NCBI RefSeq assembly: GCF_038024065.1
Contig: NZ_CP150667.1
Location: 992,001-1,056,000, forward strand
DNA from: Polaribacter sejongensis
GTDB lineage: Bacteria > Bacteroidota > Bacteroidia > Flavobacteriales > Flavobacteriaceae
Length of the DNA: 64,000 nucleotides
Reading direction: 5' to 3'
Shown: piece by piece, positions 20,100-28,479 of the stretch
Layout of the letters: the number at the start of each line of letters is the position of its first letter
Numbering within the stretch: position 1 is the stretch's first letter
Position numbers and translations under genes: made by a program
Notes under the pieces: model-generated
What the model was told of the DNA's origin: nothing
Databases searched by the model: none
What the model saw: only the letters and a program-made list of their open reading frames with translations

Positions 20100-21275
20100 A
20101 TGAGCAAATCAAAATACATTCTTCCAATAATCATTATTTCTCAATTTTGTTGTACTTCTTTATGGTTTGCAAGCAACGGAGTAATGACAGATTTAATCAC
20201 AAGTTTTAACTTAGATGAAATTGCGTTAAGTTACTTAACCTCTTCAGTGCAATTTGGCTTTATTATAGGAACTTTATTATTTGCTTTGTTAACCATTGCA
20301 GATCGATTTTCGCCCTCTAAGGTCTTTTTTGTTTGTGCAGTTTTAGGTGCATTTTTTAACTTGAGACTTGTTTTTGAAAATCAAACTTTTTTAACATTAA
20401 TAGGTATGCGTTTTTTAACAGGGTTTTTCTTAGCTGGAATTTACCCTGTAGGAATGAAAATTGCTACAGATTATTATAACAAAGGCTTAGGTAAATCTTT
20501 AGGATATTTAGTTGGAGCCTTGGTTTTAGGTACTGCTTTACCACATTTACTAAAAGACTTAATGCAAGGTTTTTCTTGGAAAACAATTATAATTTCCATT
20601 ACTGTTTTAGCCGCTTTTGGCGGATTACTAATGTTGCTTTTTGTACCTAACGGACCTTATAGAACTGCGGGGAAAAAACTAGATATTACCATTTGTTTTT
20701 CAATATTTAAAAACAATAAATTTAGAAAAGCAGCTTTTGGTTATTTCGGTCACATGTGGGAGTTATACGCTTTTTGGACATTTGTGCCTATTCTATTAAA
20801 AATCTATGAAAATTCGCATTCAGATGTGTCTTTTAATATTCCTTTATTATCATTTATAATTATAGGAACAGGAAGTTTAGCTTGTGTTTTAGGAGGCTAT
20901 TTATCTGAAAAATATAGTCCAAAAAACATTGCATATTTAGCTTTACTTTTCTCTTGTATTTGTTGTTTAATTTCTCCTTTGATGTTTCAACTAAAAAATG
21001 AAAATCTATTTATTGCTTTTCTACTTTTCTGGGGAATGGTTGTGGTTGCAGACTCTCCGTTATTTTCTACTTTAGTAGCACAAAATGTAGATGCTAAAAA
21101 CAAAGGAACTGCATTAACTATTGTTAATTGTATTGGTTTTGCAATTACTATTGTTAGTATACAATTAATTAGTGGTTACAAAGATAGTACAGATTCTAAT
21201 GCTATTTTTATGCTGTTAGCAATTGGTCCTATTTTAGGTTTATTTACTTTTTCTAGAAAAAAAGTTAATTCATAA
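20100..21275 (+). CDS. MFS transporter
   Basis: A 391-residue inner-membrane carrier with about 12 hydrophobic helices. LITSFNLDEIALSYLTSSVQFGFIIGTL and ADRFSPSKVFFVCAVLG give the helix 2-3 loop of the major facilitator superfamily, and GGYLSEKYSPKNIAY is the equivalent loop in the second half. The ATG at 20100 was preferred to the TTG at 20061 because the latter lies within the promoter. The substrate is unknown. Confidence 0.85.
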   Translation: MSKSKYILPIIIISQFCCTSLWFASNGVMTDLITSFNLDEIALSYLTSSVQFGFIIGTLLFALLTIADRFSPSKVFFVCAVLGAFFNLRLVFENQTFLTLIGMRFLTGFFLAGIYPVGMKIATDYYNKGLGKSLGYLVGALVLGTALPHLLKDLMQGFSWKTIIISITVLAAFGGLLMLLFVPNGPYRTAGKKLDITICFSIFKNNKFRKAAFGYFGHMWELYAFWTFVPILLKIYENSHSDVSFNIPLLSFIIIGTGSLACVLGGYLSEKYSPKNIAYLALLFSCICCLISPLMFQLKNENLFIAFLLFWGMVVVADSPLFSTLVAQNVDAKNKGTALTIVNCIGFAITIVSIQLISGYKDSTDSNAIFMLLAIGPILGLFTFSRKKVNS

Positions 21276-21303
21276 ACTTAAATAATCTCATTTATTCAAA
21301 CTA

Positions 21304-21338
21304 AAAAAGGATAGCAAAACTAATTGCTACCCTTTTAT
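21304..21338. terminator. Bidirectional terminator between MFS and methyltransferase genes
   Basis: AAAGGATAGCAA pairs with TTGCTACCCTTT with one mismatch, flanked by A-rich and T-rich sequence, in the gap between two convergent genes. Confidence 0.7.
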
Positions 21339-21355
21339 ATATATTCTAAAACCTT

Positions 21356-22423
21356 CTAAACTTTAGTTAAAACCCAAAGCTGTACTTCTTCTAAAGCAGC
21401 TTCTTTTTTGTTACGTTTTGTTTTATCAACCGTAGGTTTAATTGTTTTCTTTAAACATTTTTCTAGTTTAAAACGAATCCCTTTTGCCAATTCTTTTTCT
21501 ATCGGATTTTCTTTTGTAAGCTTTTTTATTTGAGCTGCATTAGAAAATAAAATTACTAATTTTCCATCTTCAGCCAATCTATTATTTGCTTCAGCAAAAA
21601 ACTTAGAAAATAAGTTTTTATTATAATAAACAGCTTCATCTATATTTTCTTCACTAGAAATAGCAGGCAACCAAGGCGGATTGAAAACTATTAATTCCGT
21701 TTCTTTTTCCCATTTCCCAAAAAGGTTTCCGTAGTCTAATTCCACTTTACGAGACAATTTGGTCTCGCCCATAAATTCTTTTAAACCAAAAATTGCATTT
21801 GGGTTTGTATCTGTACCAAATACTTTCTGAAAACCATGTTGCACCATCTGAAAAGATAAAACACCACTACCGATACCAACATCTATAGCAGATTTCTTAG
21901 GACCTTCGTAACGTTTTAACCAATTATCAAACAACGTTAAGTGATCGAAACGTGTTGGAAAATATGTCCCTAAATAAGGATGTACTTTGTTTCTTAAAAC
22001 AGGTACTTTAATTCCTTTGTTATATTTTTGCCAAGCACTGTTTAGTCTTTGAACTTCTGGAAAAGTTAATAAAAAATTATTTTTATTTGCAAACAATTTA
22101 GCAAACCAACCAATTTTTGGAGCTTTATCTACAACCAATTTTTGATTTTTAATTTGTAATAATATTTGATTAGAAAGCTTATGGTATTCTGCACGAAATG
22201 CATGTTGCTCTTTAATTGTTTTATTTGGCAAACGGATTTTTAAATGTTTTTGCAACTCTTTTAAAAGCAACATTCCGTTGCTATAAAACTCAGTAATTAA
22301 AACAGATTGGCCTTCCCTCATCGCATAAAGCGTTTCTCTTACATCTGTATTACTATCGAATTTTATTAGATCATCACCTGGGTGAATTGGTGTTGGTTTG
22401 TTTATTTTTAGCGCTGAACTCAT
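21356..22423 (-). CDS. SAM-dependent methyltransferase with NPPW motif
   Basis: A 355-residue protein. The C-terminal two thirds carry AIDVGIGSGVLSFQMVQHG (motif I, SAM binding), FGTDTNPNAI, and LIVFNPPWLP, the (N/D)PPY-like motif that holds an amide or amino group in N-methyltransferases such as HemK/PrmC. The N-terminal third is not recognised. It probably methylates a glutamine, base or small molecule. The start at ATG 22423 is preferred over an ATG-less upstream extension to 22453. Confidence 0.75.
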   Translation of the reverse strand: MSSALKINKPTPIHPGDDLIKFDSNTDVRETLYAMREGQSVLITEFYSNGMLLLKELQKHLKIRLPNKTIKEQHAFRAEYHKLSNQILLQIKNQKLVVDKAPKIGWFAKLFANKNNFLLTFPEVQRLNSAWQKYNKGIKVPVLRNKVHPYLGTYFPTRFDHLTLFDNWLKRYEGPKKSAIDVGIGSGVLSFQMVQHGFQKVFGTDTNPNAIFGLKEFMGETKLSRKVELDYGNLFGKWEKETELIVFNPPWLPAISSEENIDEAVYYNKNLFSKFFAEANNRLAEDGKLVILFSNAAQIKKLTKENPIEKELAKGIRFKLEKCLKKTIKPTVDKTKRNKKEAALEEVQLWVLTKV

Positions 22424-22757
22424 TAATTTATATGGTATTATATAGAATTGCAAATTATTAATGTTTGCAATTCTTGGTATTAAAAATAGTATTAGAAATA
22501 GAATTTAGCAACAATCTGTATTCAAATCTTTGCTAAATACTATTTTGCAAAGATACTTTTTAAAACCTAGTATAAATACGATTCATAGAAATAGCAAAAA
22601 ATTAAAAACAACACTTTTTTAGGCTTCTAAATTATCAGTTTTTTAAATCATTTTTTAAAGAATCAATAAAAATAATCAAAGAAATTTTTTGAGATAGAAA
22701 TAATGAGTTTTTTATTCGCATATTTGTTACTGATTCTTACTTCTTCAACAGTAAATA
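22424..22757. other. 334-bp divergent gap
   Basis: AT-rich. On the minus strand an exact -7 element TATCTTTG followed by C lies at 22555-22548, 125 bases before the methyltransferase start. No RNA, repeat or further frame is seen. The FAD/Fe-S oxidase gene must also be transcribed from here on the plus strand, but I could not identify its promoter. Confidence 0.45.
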
Positions 22758-25655
22758 ATGATAGACAATACTACTTTAGCCAATTTAAACAACTCACTTT
22801 CTGGTGATGTTCTTTTTGATAATTTACATAAAACTTTATATGCAACAGACGCTTCGGTTTATAGGAAAATTCCTTTAGCGGTTGCTTTTCCAAAGGATGA
22901 AAAAGATTTAAAAACCTTAATTGCCTTTGCTACTAAAAACAATATTACTTTAATACCAAGAACAGCTGGAACTTCTTTAGCAGGACAATGTGTTGGAGAT
23001 GGACTTGTGGTAGATGTTTCTAAACATTTTACCAATATTATTTCTTTTGATGAGAAAGCAAAAACAATTACGTTACAACCTGGTATTGTAAGAGATTCTT
23101 TAAACGTGTATTTAAAACCTTTTGGTTTGTTTTTTGGTCCAAACACCTCTACTTCTAACAGATGTATGATTGGTGGAATGGTTGGTAACAATTCTTCTGG
23201 AAGCACCTCTATAAAATACGGAGTTACACGTGATAAAGTTTTAGAAATCGATGCAATTTTAAGTGATGGAAGCACCGCTGTTTTTAAAGAAATTACCTCG
23301 GAAGATTTCATTAAAAAAACAAAAGAAAATACGCAAGAAGGTGAAATTTATAAAAGTCTTTTTGATGAACTTTCTTTAGTTGAAAATCAGCAAGAAATAA
23401 AGAATGAATTCCCTAAAGAAAGCATTCATAGAAGGTGTACTGGTTATGCGGTTGACGAATTATTAACGTCAGATTTATTCGGCGGAACTTCACCAACCAT
23501 AAACATTGCAAAATTATTAGCAGGAAGTGAAGGTACTTTGGCTTTTTCTACTTCTATTACCTTACAATTAGATGCTTTACCTCCAACAGAAAGCATTATG
23601 GTTTGTACACATTTTAAAACCATAAACGAAAGTTTAAACGCTACAGTAATTGCTATGAATCACAATTTATATAATTGCGAATTGATGGACAAAACAATTT
23701 TAGATTGTACTAAAAACAATAGAGAATTAGCAAAAAATCGTTTCTTTTTACAAGGAGACCCAGGAGCTATTTTAATGCTAGAAGTATCTTCTAACTCAAT
23801 TGAAGAAACAGAAATTTTAGCAGATAAATTAATTGCAGATTTAGAAAAAAACAACTTTGGTTACTATCACCCAAAAGTGTACGGAGCAGATATTGCAAAA
23901 GTGCATTATTTACGTAAAGCAGGTTTGGGTGCTTTAGCAAATATTGTTGGCGATAAAAAAGCAGTTGCTTGTATAGAAGACACTGCAGTTGCTTTAGAAG
24001 ATTTGCCAAATTACATTGAGGAATTCACTCAAATTATGGCTAAATATCAGCAAAACGCTGTGTATTATGCACATGCTGGTGCTGGTGAATTACATTTACG
24101 CCCTATTTTGAATATCAAGAAAAAAGAAGACGTTGTTTTATTTAGAAAGATTACGACTGAAACGGCTGAGTTGGTTAAAAAATATAAAGGTTCTTTTTCT
24201 GGTGAACATGGAGACGGAATTGTGCGTGCAGAATTTATTCCGTTGATGATTGGTGATAAAAACTACCAATTATTAAGAAGAATTAAAAAAGCGTTTGACC
24301 CAAATAATGTTTTTAATCAAGGTAAAATAACGGATGCTTTTGCAATGGATGAAAGCTTACGTTATGAAGTTGGTAGAACTGAGCCAGAAATTAAAACCAT
24401 TCAAGATTTTTCTGATGACGAAGGAATTTTAAAACTCGCAGAAAAATGTAACGGAACTGGAGATTGTAGAAAACCTGTAGAAGCTGGCGGAACGATGTGC
24501 CCAAGTTATAGGGCTACAAAAGATGAAAAAGATACTACAAGAGCAAGAGCAAATACATTGCGTGAATTTTTAACAAATTCCAACCAAGCAAATAAATTTA
24601 ATCATAAAGAATTAAAACAAGTTTTCGACCTTTGTTTAAGCTGTAAAGCCTGTGCATCAGAGTGCCCAAGTAATGTGGATATTGCTACGATGAAAGCTGA
24701 GTTTTTATACCAATATCAAGAAGCAAATGGCTATTCTTTTAGAAATAAAATGTTTGCTAATAATGCTAAATATAATAAATTAGGAAGTGCTTTTCCTTCA
24801 ATCACTAACTTTTTCACCAATTCTACAATTGCAAAAAAAGTTTTAGGAGTTGCCATAGAACGCTCTGTTCCTAAATTAGCAAATCAGACTTTAGAAAGTT
24901 GGTTAAAGAAACATCATCCAAAAACATCTAAAAAGGCACTTTATTTATTTAATGATGAATTCACCAATTTTTACGATTCAGAAATTGGACAAGATGCTGT
25001 TATTGTATTAGAAAAATTAGGCTACGAAGTAAAAACCGTAAAGCATGATGAAAGTGGAAGAAGTCATATTTCTAAAGGATTTTTAAAAGAAGCCAAAGCA
25101 ATTTGTAATAATAATGTTGCTATTTTTAAAGATATAATTACAGATGAAACTCCTTTAGTAGGAATAGAACCTTCTGCTATTTTAGGTTTTAGAGATGAGT
25201 ACATTCGTCTAGCTGATGATAAAGCATCTGCAGAAAAAATTGCAAAAAATAGTTTTACGTTTGAAGAGTTTTTAGCCAAAGAATTAGAAAAAGGAAATAT
25301 TGATACTTCTTTATTTACAAAGGAGTCTAAGACTTTAAAAATACACGGACATTGTCATCAAAAATCATTGTCTAGCACACAGGCTAGTTTTCAAATTTTA
25401 AACATTCCAAAAAACTATAAAGTAACAATTATTAGTTCTGGTTGTTGCGGAATGGCAGGTTCTTTTGGTTATGAAAAAGAACATTATAAAGTTTCTATGC
25501 AAGTTGGTGAAGACACTTTGTTTCCTAAAATTAGAAATTGTAGTTCCGATACAGAAATTGCTGCTGCAGGAACAAGTTGTAGACATCAAATTTTTGATGG
25601 AACAAAACGCATCGCAAAACACCCAGTTACATTGTTGAGAGAAGCACTTATTTAG
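22758..25655 (+). CDS. FAD-binding and Fe-S-binding oxidoreductase, D-lactate dehydrogenase-like
   Basis: A 965-residue fusion. The N-terminal part is an FAD-binding type 4 (PCMH) domain with PRTAGTSLAGQCVGDGLVVDVS and GGMVGNNSSGSTSIKYG, followed by the FAD-oxidase C-terminal domain with YAHAGAGELHLRP and SGEHGDG. A ferredoxin-like part follows with CNGTGDCRK...MCPSY and CLSCKACASECPSNVDI, and then CCG-type cysteine domains (HGHCHQKSLS and SSGCCGMAGSFGYEKE). This is the Dld-II/YdiJ arrangement that oxidises a 2-hydroxy acid such as D-lactate and feeds electrons to the quinone pool at the membrane. Length is normal. Confidence 0.92.
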   Translation: MIDNTTLANLNNSLSGDVLFDNLHKTLYATDASVYRKIPLAVAFPKDEKDLKTLIAFATKNNITLIPRTAGTSLAGQCVGDGLVVDVSKHFTNIISFDEKAKTITLQPGIVRDSLNVYLKPFGLFFGPNTSTSNRCMIGGMVGNNSSGSTSIKYGVTRDKVLEIDAILSDGSTAVFKEITSEDFIKKTKENTQEGEIYKSLFDELSLVENQQEIKNEFPKESIHRRCTGYAVDELLTSDLFGGTSPTINIAKLLAGSEGTLAFSTSITLQLDALPPTESIMVCTHFKTINESLNATVIAMNHNLYNCELMDKTILDCTKNNRELAKNRFFLQGDPGAILMLEVSSNSIEETEILADKLIADLEKNNFGYYHPKVYGADIAKVHYLRKAGLGALANIVGDKKAVACIEDTAVALEDLPNYIEEFTQIMAKYQQNAVYYAHAGAGELHLRPILNIKKKEDVVLFRKITTETAELVKKYKGSFSGEHGDGIVRAEFIPLMIGDKNYQLLRRIKKAFDPNNVFNQGKITDAFAMDESLRYEVGRTEPEIKTIQDFSDDEGILKLAEKCNGTGDCRKPVEAGGTMCPSYRATKDEKDTTRARANTLREFLTNSNQANKFNHKELKQVFDLCLSCKACASECPSNVDIATMKAEFLYQYQEANGYSFRNKMFANNAKYNKLGSAFPSITNFFTNSTIAKKVLGVAIERSVPKLANQTLESWLKKHHPKTSKKALYLFNDEFTNFYDSEIGQDAVIVLEKLGYEVKTVKHDESGRSHISKGFLKEAKAICNNNVAIFKDIITDETPLVGIEPSAILGFRDEYIRLADDKASAEKIAKNSFTFEEFLAKELEKGNIDTSLFTKESKTLKIHGHCHQKSLSSTQASFQILNIPKNYKVTIISSGCCGMAGSFGYEKEHYKVSMQVGEDTLFPKIRNCSSDTEIAAAGTSCRHQIFDGTKRIAKHPVTLLREALI

Positions 25656-25754
25656 TATTCAGTTTCCAGTTTCAGTTGGCAGTAAAAAAGCCTATTAAAA
25701 TATTACAAATTGAATTCGTTATATTTGTATAAATAATTAGTAATCAGTTATATT

Positions 25755-25997
25755 ATGGGAACTATAGAATTAAGAAATAAATGGAAAAAAGAAATTGTTA
25801 ATGTAGATGAGCGTTTTTTGCGATTAATAGATGCTTTACATACATCATACATGAAAGAAGAAACTGATTTTTTTGATGAAATTCCGAGTGATATTCAAGA
25901 ACTTTTACAAAAAAGTAGAGAAGATATTAAAAAAGGGAAAACCTATACACATGAAAGTATTTTAAATGAAGCTAAAACTAAGTATAATATTTCATAA
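25755..25997 (+). CDS. Antitoxin-like small protein
   Basis: An 80-residue protein (MGTIELRNKWKKEIVN... DERFLRLIDALHTSYMKEE) of a type that in Bacteroidetes often precedes a RelE/ParE toxin gene. It is charged, mostly helical and without a membrane segment. The next ATG follows its stop by 3 bases, which is the spacing of a toxin-antitoxin pair, but that frame ends after 13 codons. The antitoxin function is inferred from similarity of pattern and context. Confidence 0.6.
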   Translation: MGTIELRNKWKKEIVNVDERFLRLIDALHTSYMKEETDFFDEIPSDIQELLQKSREDIKKGKTYTHESILNEAKTKYNIS

Positions 25998-26000
25998 ATT

Positions 26001-26042
26001 ATGATGGAAATTATATGGCGAAATACTTTTTTTGACAATTGA
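26001..26042 (+). pseudogene. Toxin gene remnant cut by a dispersed repeat
   Basis: ATG-ATG-GAA-ATT-ATA-TGG... encodes MMEIIWRNTFFDN and then TGA. A start of the form M-x-I/V-I/V-W is usual for RelE/ParE toxins. The stop lies exactly where a ~46-bp repeat begins (26040-26085) that also occurs at 41400-41445. The fragment therefore looks like the first codons of the toxin partner of the gene at 25755, with the rest replaced or lost. Confidence 0.4.
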
Positions 26043-26085
26043 ATATCCTTCGACAAGCTCAGGAAGACATTTTGAGTTTTAATTG
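26040..26085. repeat. Dispersed intergenic repeat, copy 1
   Basis: TGAAT-(A/G)-TCCTTCGACAAG... CTCAGGAAGACATTT and a following A/T-rich part ending AATTG are shared with 41400-41445. About 40 of 46 positions are identical by eye. A related shorter piece in inverse orientation occurs near 9287-9303. Confidence 0.7.
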
Positions 26086-26265
26086 TTTTATGTTGGTATA
26101 AAATTCATTTGGCATCAGAAAACATAAAAAGGAAATTACTAAAAGATATTTAACGGAAATATATGAGAAGCAATGATTGTAAAATCGTTGCTTTTTTGTT
26201 ACTTTGAAATAGAATTCGACTCTAAATATTAATAATTATTCTACGAGATTAATTTAAAAATAATC

Positions 26266-27255
26266 ATGGAAAAATACAAAGCAGATTCAGAAAGGTATAA
26301 TAAAATGAACTACAGAAGAACAGGAAATAGCGGTTTGCTGTTACCAGAACTTTCTTTAGGTTTATGGCATAACTTTGGTGAAAATGATGATTTTGAAAAT
26401 GCAAGAAACTTATTAAAATGTGCATTTGATAACGGAATTACACATTTTGATTTGGCCAATAACTACGGACCTCCTTATGGTTCTGCTGAAAAAACTTTTG
26501 GAAAAATCTTAAAAAAAGATTTCAAAAAGTATAGAGATGAATTAATTATTTCATCAAAGGCGGGTTATGATATGTGGGAAGGTCCTTATGGGAATTTTGG
26601 TTCTAAAAAATACTTAATTTCTAGTTTAGACCAAAGTTTGCAAAGAATGGATTTAGAATATGTAGATATTTTTTATCATCACAGGCCAGATTATGACACT
26701 CCTTTAGAAGAAACTATGGGTGCTTTAGATTTAATGGTAAGACAAGGAAAAGCATTGTACGTTGGTTTGTCTAATTATCAACCTAAAGAAGCAGAAAAAG
26801 CTTTTAAAATATTAAAAGAATTAGGTACCCCGTGTTTAATTCATCAACCAAGATATAGTTTGTTTTACCGTTGGATTGAAGATGGTTTAATTGATTTATT
26901 AGGGAATTCTGGAGTTGGAACCATTTGCTTTTCTCCATTAGCACAAGGAATGTTAACAGACAAATATATTAACGGTTTGCCAAAAGATTCTAGAGCTGTA
27001 AAAGATGGTCGTTATTTAAAAACAGATCAAGTGATGGAAATGCTTCCAAAAATTAAAGCTTTAAACGAAGTTGCTAAAAGCAGAAATCAGAATTTAGCAC
27101 AAATGGCTATTTCTTGGATTTTAAAAGATGATAGAATTACATCTGTTTTAATTGGAGCCAGCAAAACTGAGCAAATTTTAGACAGTATAAAAGCTACTGA
27201 AAACACTACTTTTTCTGAAGAAGAATTGGCTAGAATTAATGCTATTTTAGCTTAA
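26266..27255 (+). CDS. Aldo/keto reductase, YghZ/Kv-beta type
   Basis: A 329-residue NADPH-dependent TIM-barrel reductase. The motif THFDLANNYGPPYGSAEK holds the catalytic Asp and Tyr, LIISSKAGYDMWEGPYG holds the Lys, and DIFYHHRPDYDTP the His. LIGASKTEQILDS is the C-terminal cofactor-binding loop. The GPPYGSAE sequence is characteristic of the L-glyceraldehyde-3-phosphate reductase (YghZ) group, which detoxifies aldehydes such as methylglyoxal. It is monocistronic. Confidence 0.93.
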   Translation: MEKYKADSERYNKMNYRRTGNSGLLLPELSLGLWHNFGENDDFENARNLLKCAFDNGITHFDLANNYGPPYGSAEKTFGKILKKDFKKYRDELIISSKAGYDMWEGPYGNFGSKKYLISSLDQSLQRMDLEYVDIFYHHRPDYDTPLEETMGALDLMVRQGKALYVGLSNYQPKEAEKAFKILKELGTPCLIHQPRYSLFYRWIEDGLIDLLGNSGVGTICFSPLAQGMLTDKYINGLPKDSRAVKDGRYLKTDQVMEMLPKIKALNEVAKSRNQNLAQMAISWILKDDRITSVLIGASKTEQILDSIKATENTTFSEEELARINAILA

Positions 27256-27264
27256 AATAAATTA

Positions 27265-27310
27265 AAAAAGTTCCTACATGTTTCATAAACCTAAAGGACT
27301 CTTTTTTTTT
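27265..27310 (+). terminator. Probable terminator of the aldo/keto reductase gene
   Basis: AAAAAGTTCCT pairs imperfectly (one bulge) with AGGACTCTTTTT, followed by a run of T, starting 9 bases after the stop codon. Confidence 0.5.
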
Positions 27311-27342
27311 ATCTACGAACTAAAGTGGATAATTTACTATAT

Positions 27343-27372
27343 AAAAAAAAGCTCCTTTAACAAGGAGCTTTT
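27343..27372 (-). terminator. Intrinsic terminator of the OmpA-family gene
   Basis: AAAAGCTCCTT-TAAC-AAGGAGCTTTT is a perfect 11-bp stem; on the minus strand it is followed by a T8 run. It lies 58 bases after the stop of the minus-strand OmpA gene. Confidence 0.8.
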
Positions 27373-27430
27373 CACTTTTCATACTATACTCTTCCTTTTC
27401 CTAAACTCTTCCTTTTTCATATAATTTTTA

Positions 27431-28297
27431 TTATTCTTTTAATTGATCATCTGAAAGTAAAGCAAAGAATTTATCTAAATTAGGTAGAATTACAATTCTT
27501 GTTCTTCTATTTTTTGCTCTATTATCATTAGTCGTATTTTCTACTAACGGCATTGTAGAACCTCTACCTGCAGCAATTAATCTACTTCCATCAATATTAT
27601 ATTTACTTTCTAAAAGACGTACTATAGAAGTCGCTCTCTTTACACTTAAATCCCAGTTATCTTGTACAACAGCATTGTTAATGGTTCTAGAATCTGTATG
27701 ACCTTCAATCATAACATCCATACTTGGTTCAGATTTTATAACTGCCGCTAATTTTTCAATTAAACCATAAGCACCATTTTTAACTCTATAACTTGCGTTG
27801 TTAAATAATAATTTATCAGAAACAGAAATCATTACTACCGTTTGATCAATGTCTATATTTAAATCATCAGAATCTGTTAAATCAGAATTATCAAACTTAT
27901 TTTTTAAATTATAAGAAATGGCAAGATTTAAAGAATCTTTTAAAGTTTTAGCTTTTGCTAACTCTTCCGGATCTACTTTAGATAAAGTTTCCCTCATTCT
28001 TTCTCTTGTATTATTAGAAATTACAGCTGTTTTACCAACCATATCTAATTTTACGTCATTGGCATCTTGTAAGCTTGAATTATCACTTTTTAATGAATTA
28101 ATTTTCTCATTATAGTCCGCAACTCTACTTTCAATTTTAGCAAATTTCCCCTCTAGTGCTTCTTTTTCTAAGGTAGTTTTTTGAAGCGTCCCTTTTGTAT
28201 TAATATACTGATTTTCTAACGTTACATACTTTTTTTTAGAAACACAAGATGTTGCCATTAATGATATTGCTACAACAGGTATAATAAATTTTTTCAT
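27431..28297 (-). CDS. OmpA family peptidoglycan-binding lipoprotein
   Basis: A 288-residue outer-membrane lipoprotein. It has a signal peptide with lipobox ATSC (Cys18), then a coiled coil (LENQYINTKGTLQKTTLEKEALE and on), and a C-terminal OmpA domain with IEGHTDSRTI, SVKRATSIVRLLESKY and the NRAKNRRTRIVI helix that binds diaminopimelate in the cell wall. It probably anchors the outer membrane to peptidoglycan. The transcript is monocistronic, with a strong terminator. Confidence 0.9.
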   Translation of the reverse strand: MKKFIIPVVAISLMATSCVSKKKYVTLENQYINTKGTLQKTTLEKEALEGKFAKIESRVADYNEKINSLKSDNSSLQDANDVKLDMVGKTAVISNNTRERMRETLSKVDPEELAKAKTLKDSLNLAISYNLKNKFDNSDLTDSDDLNIDIDQTVVMISVSDKLLFNNASYRVKNGAYGLIEKLAAVIKSEPSMDVMIEGHTDSRTINNAVVQDNWDLSVKRATSIVRLLESKYNIDGSRLIAAGRGSTMPLVENTTNDNRAKNRRTRIVILPNLDKFFALLSDDQLKE

Positions 28298-28415
28298 AAT
28301 TAATTAGTTTAAATGATATAACCTATGGCGGTTATTTAGTTATTTAATGTTACTTCTATTAGTTAAACAACTCAGTTTATAAATACCCTACCTTAAAAAT
28401 TCATTTTTTTTATAA

Positions 28416-28456
28416 AAAATAAAAAAAGCCCATAAAAACTTAATTTTCATGGGCTT
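28416..28456 (-). terminator. Intrinsic terminator of valS
   Basis: On the minus strand AAGCCCATGAAAA pairs with TTTTTATGGGCTT and is followed by a T-tract. It begins 24 bases after the valS stop. Confidence 0.8.
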
Positions 28457-28479
28457 ATAATATTAAAAAAAATAAAATT

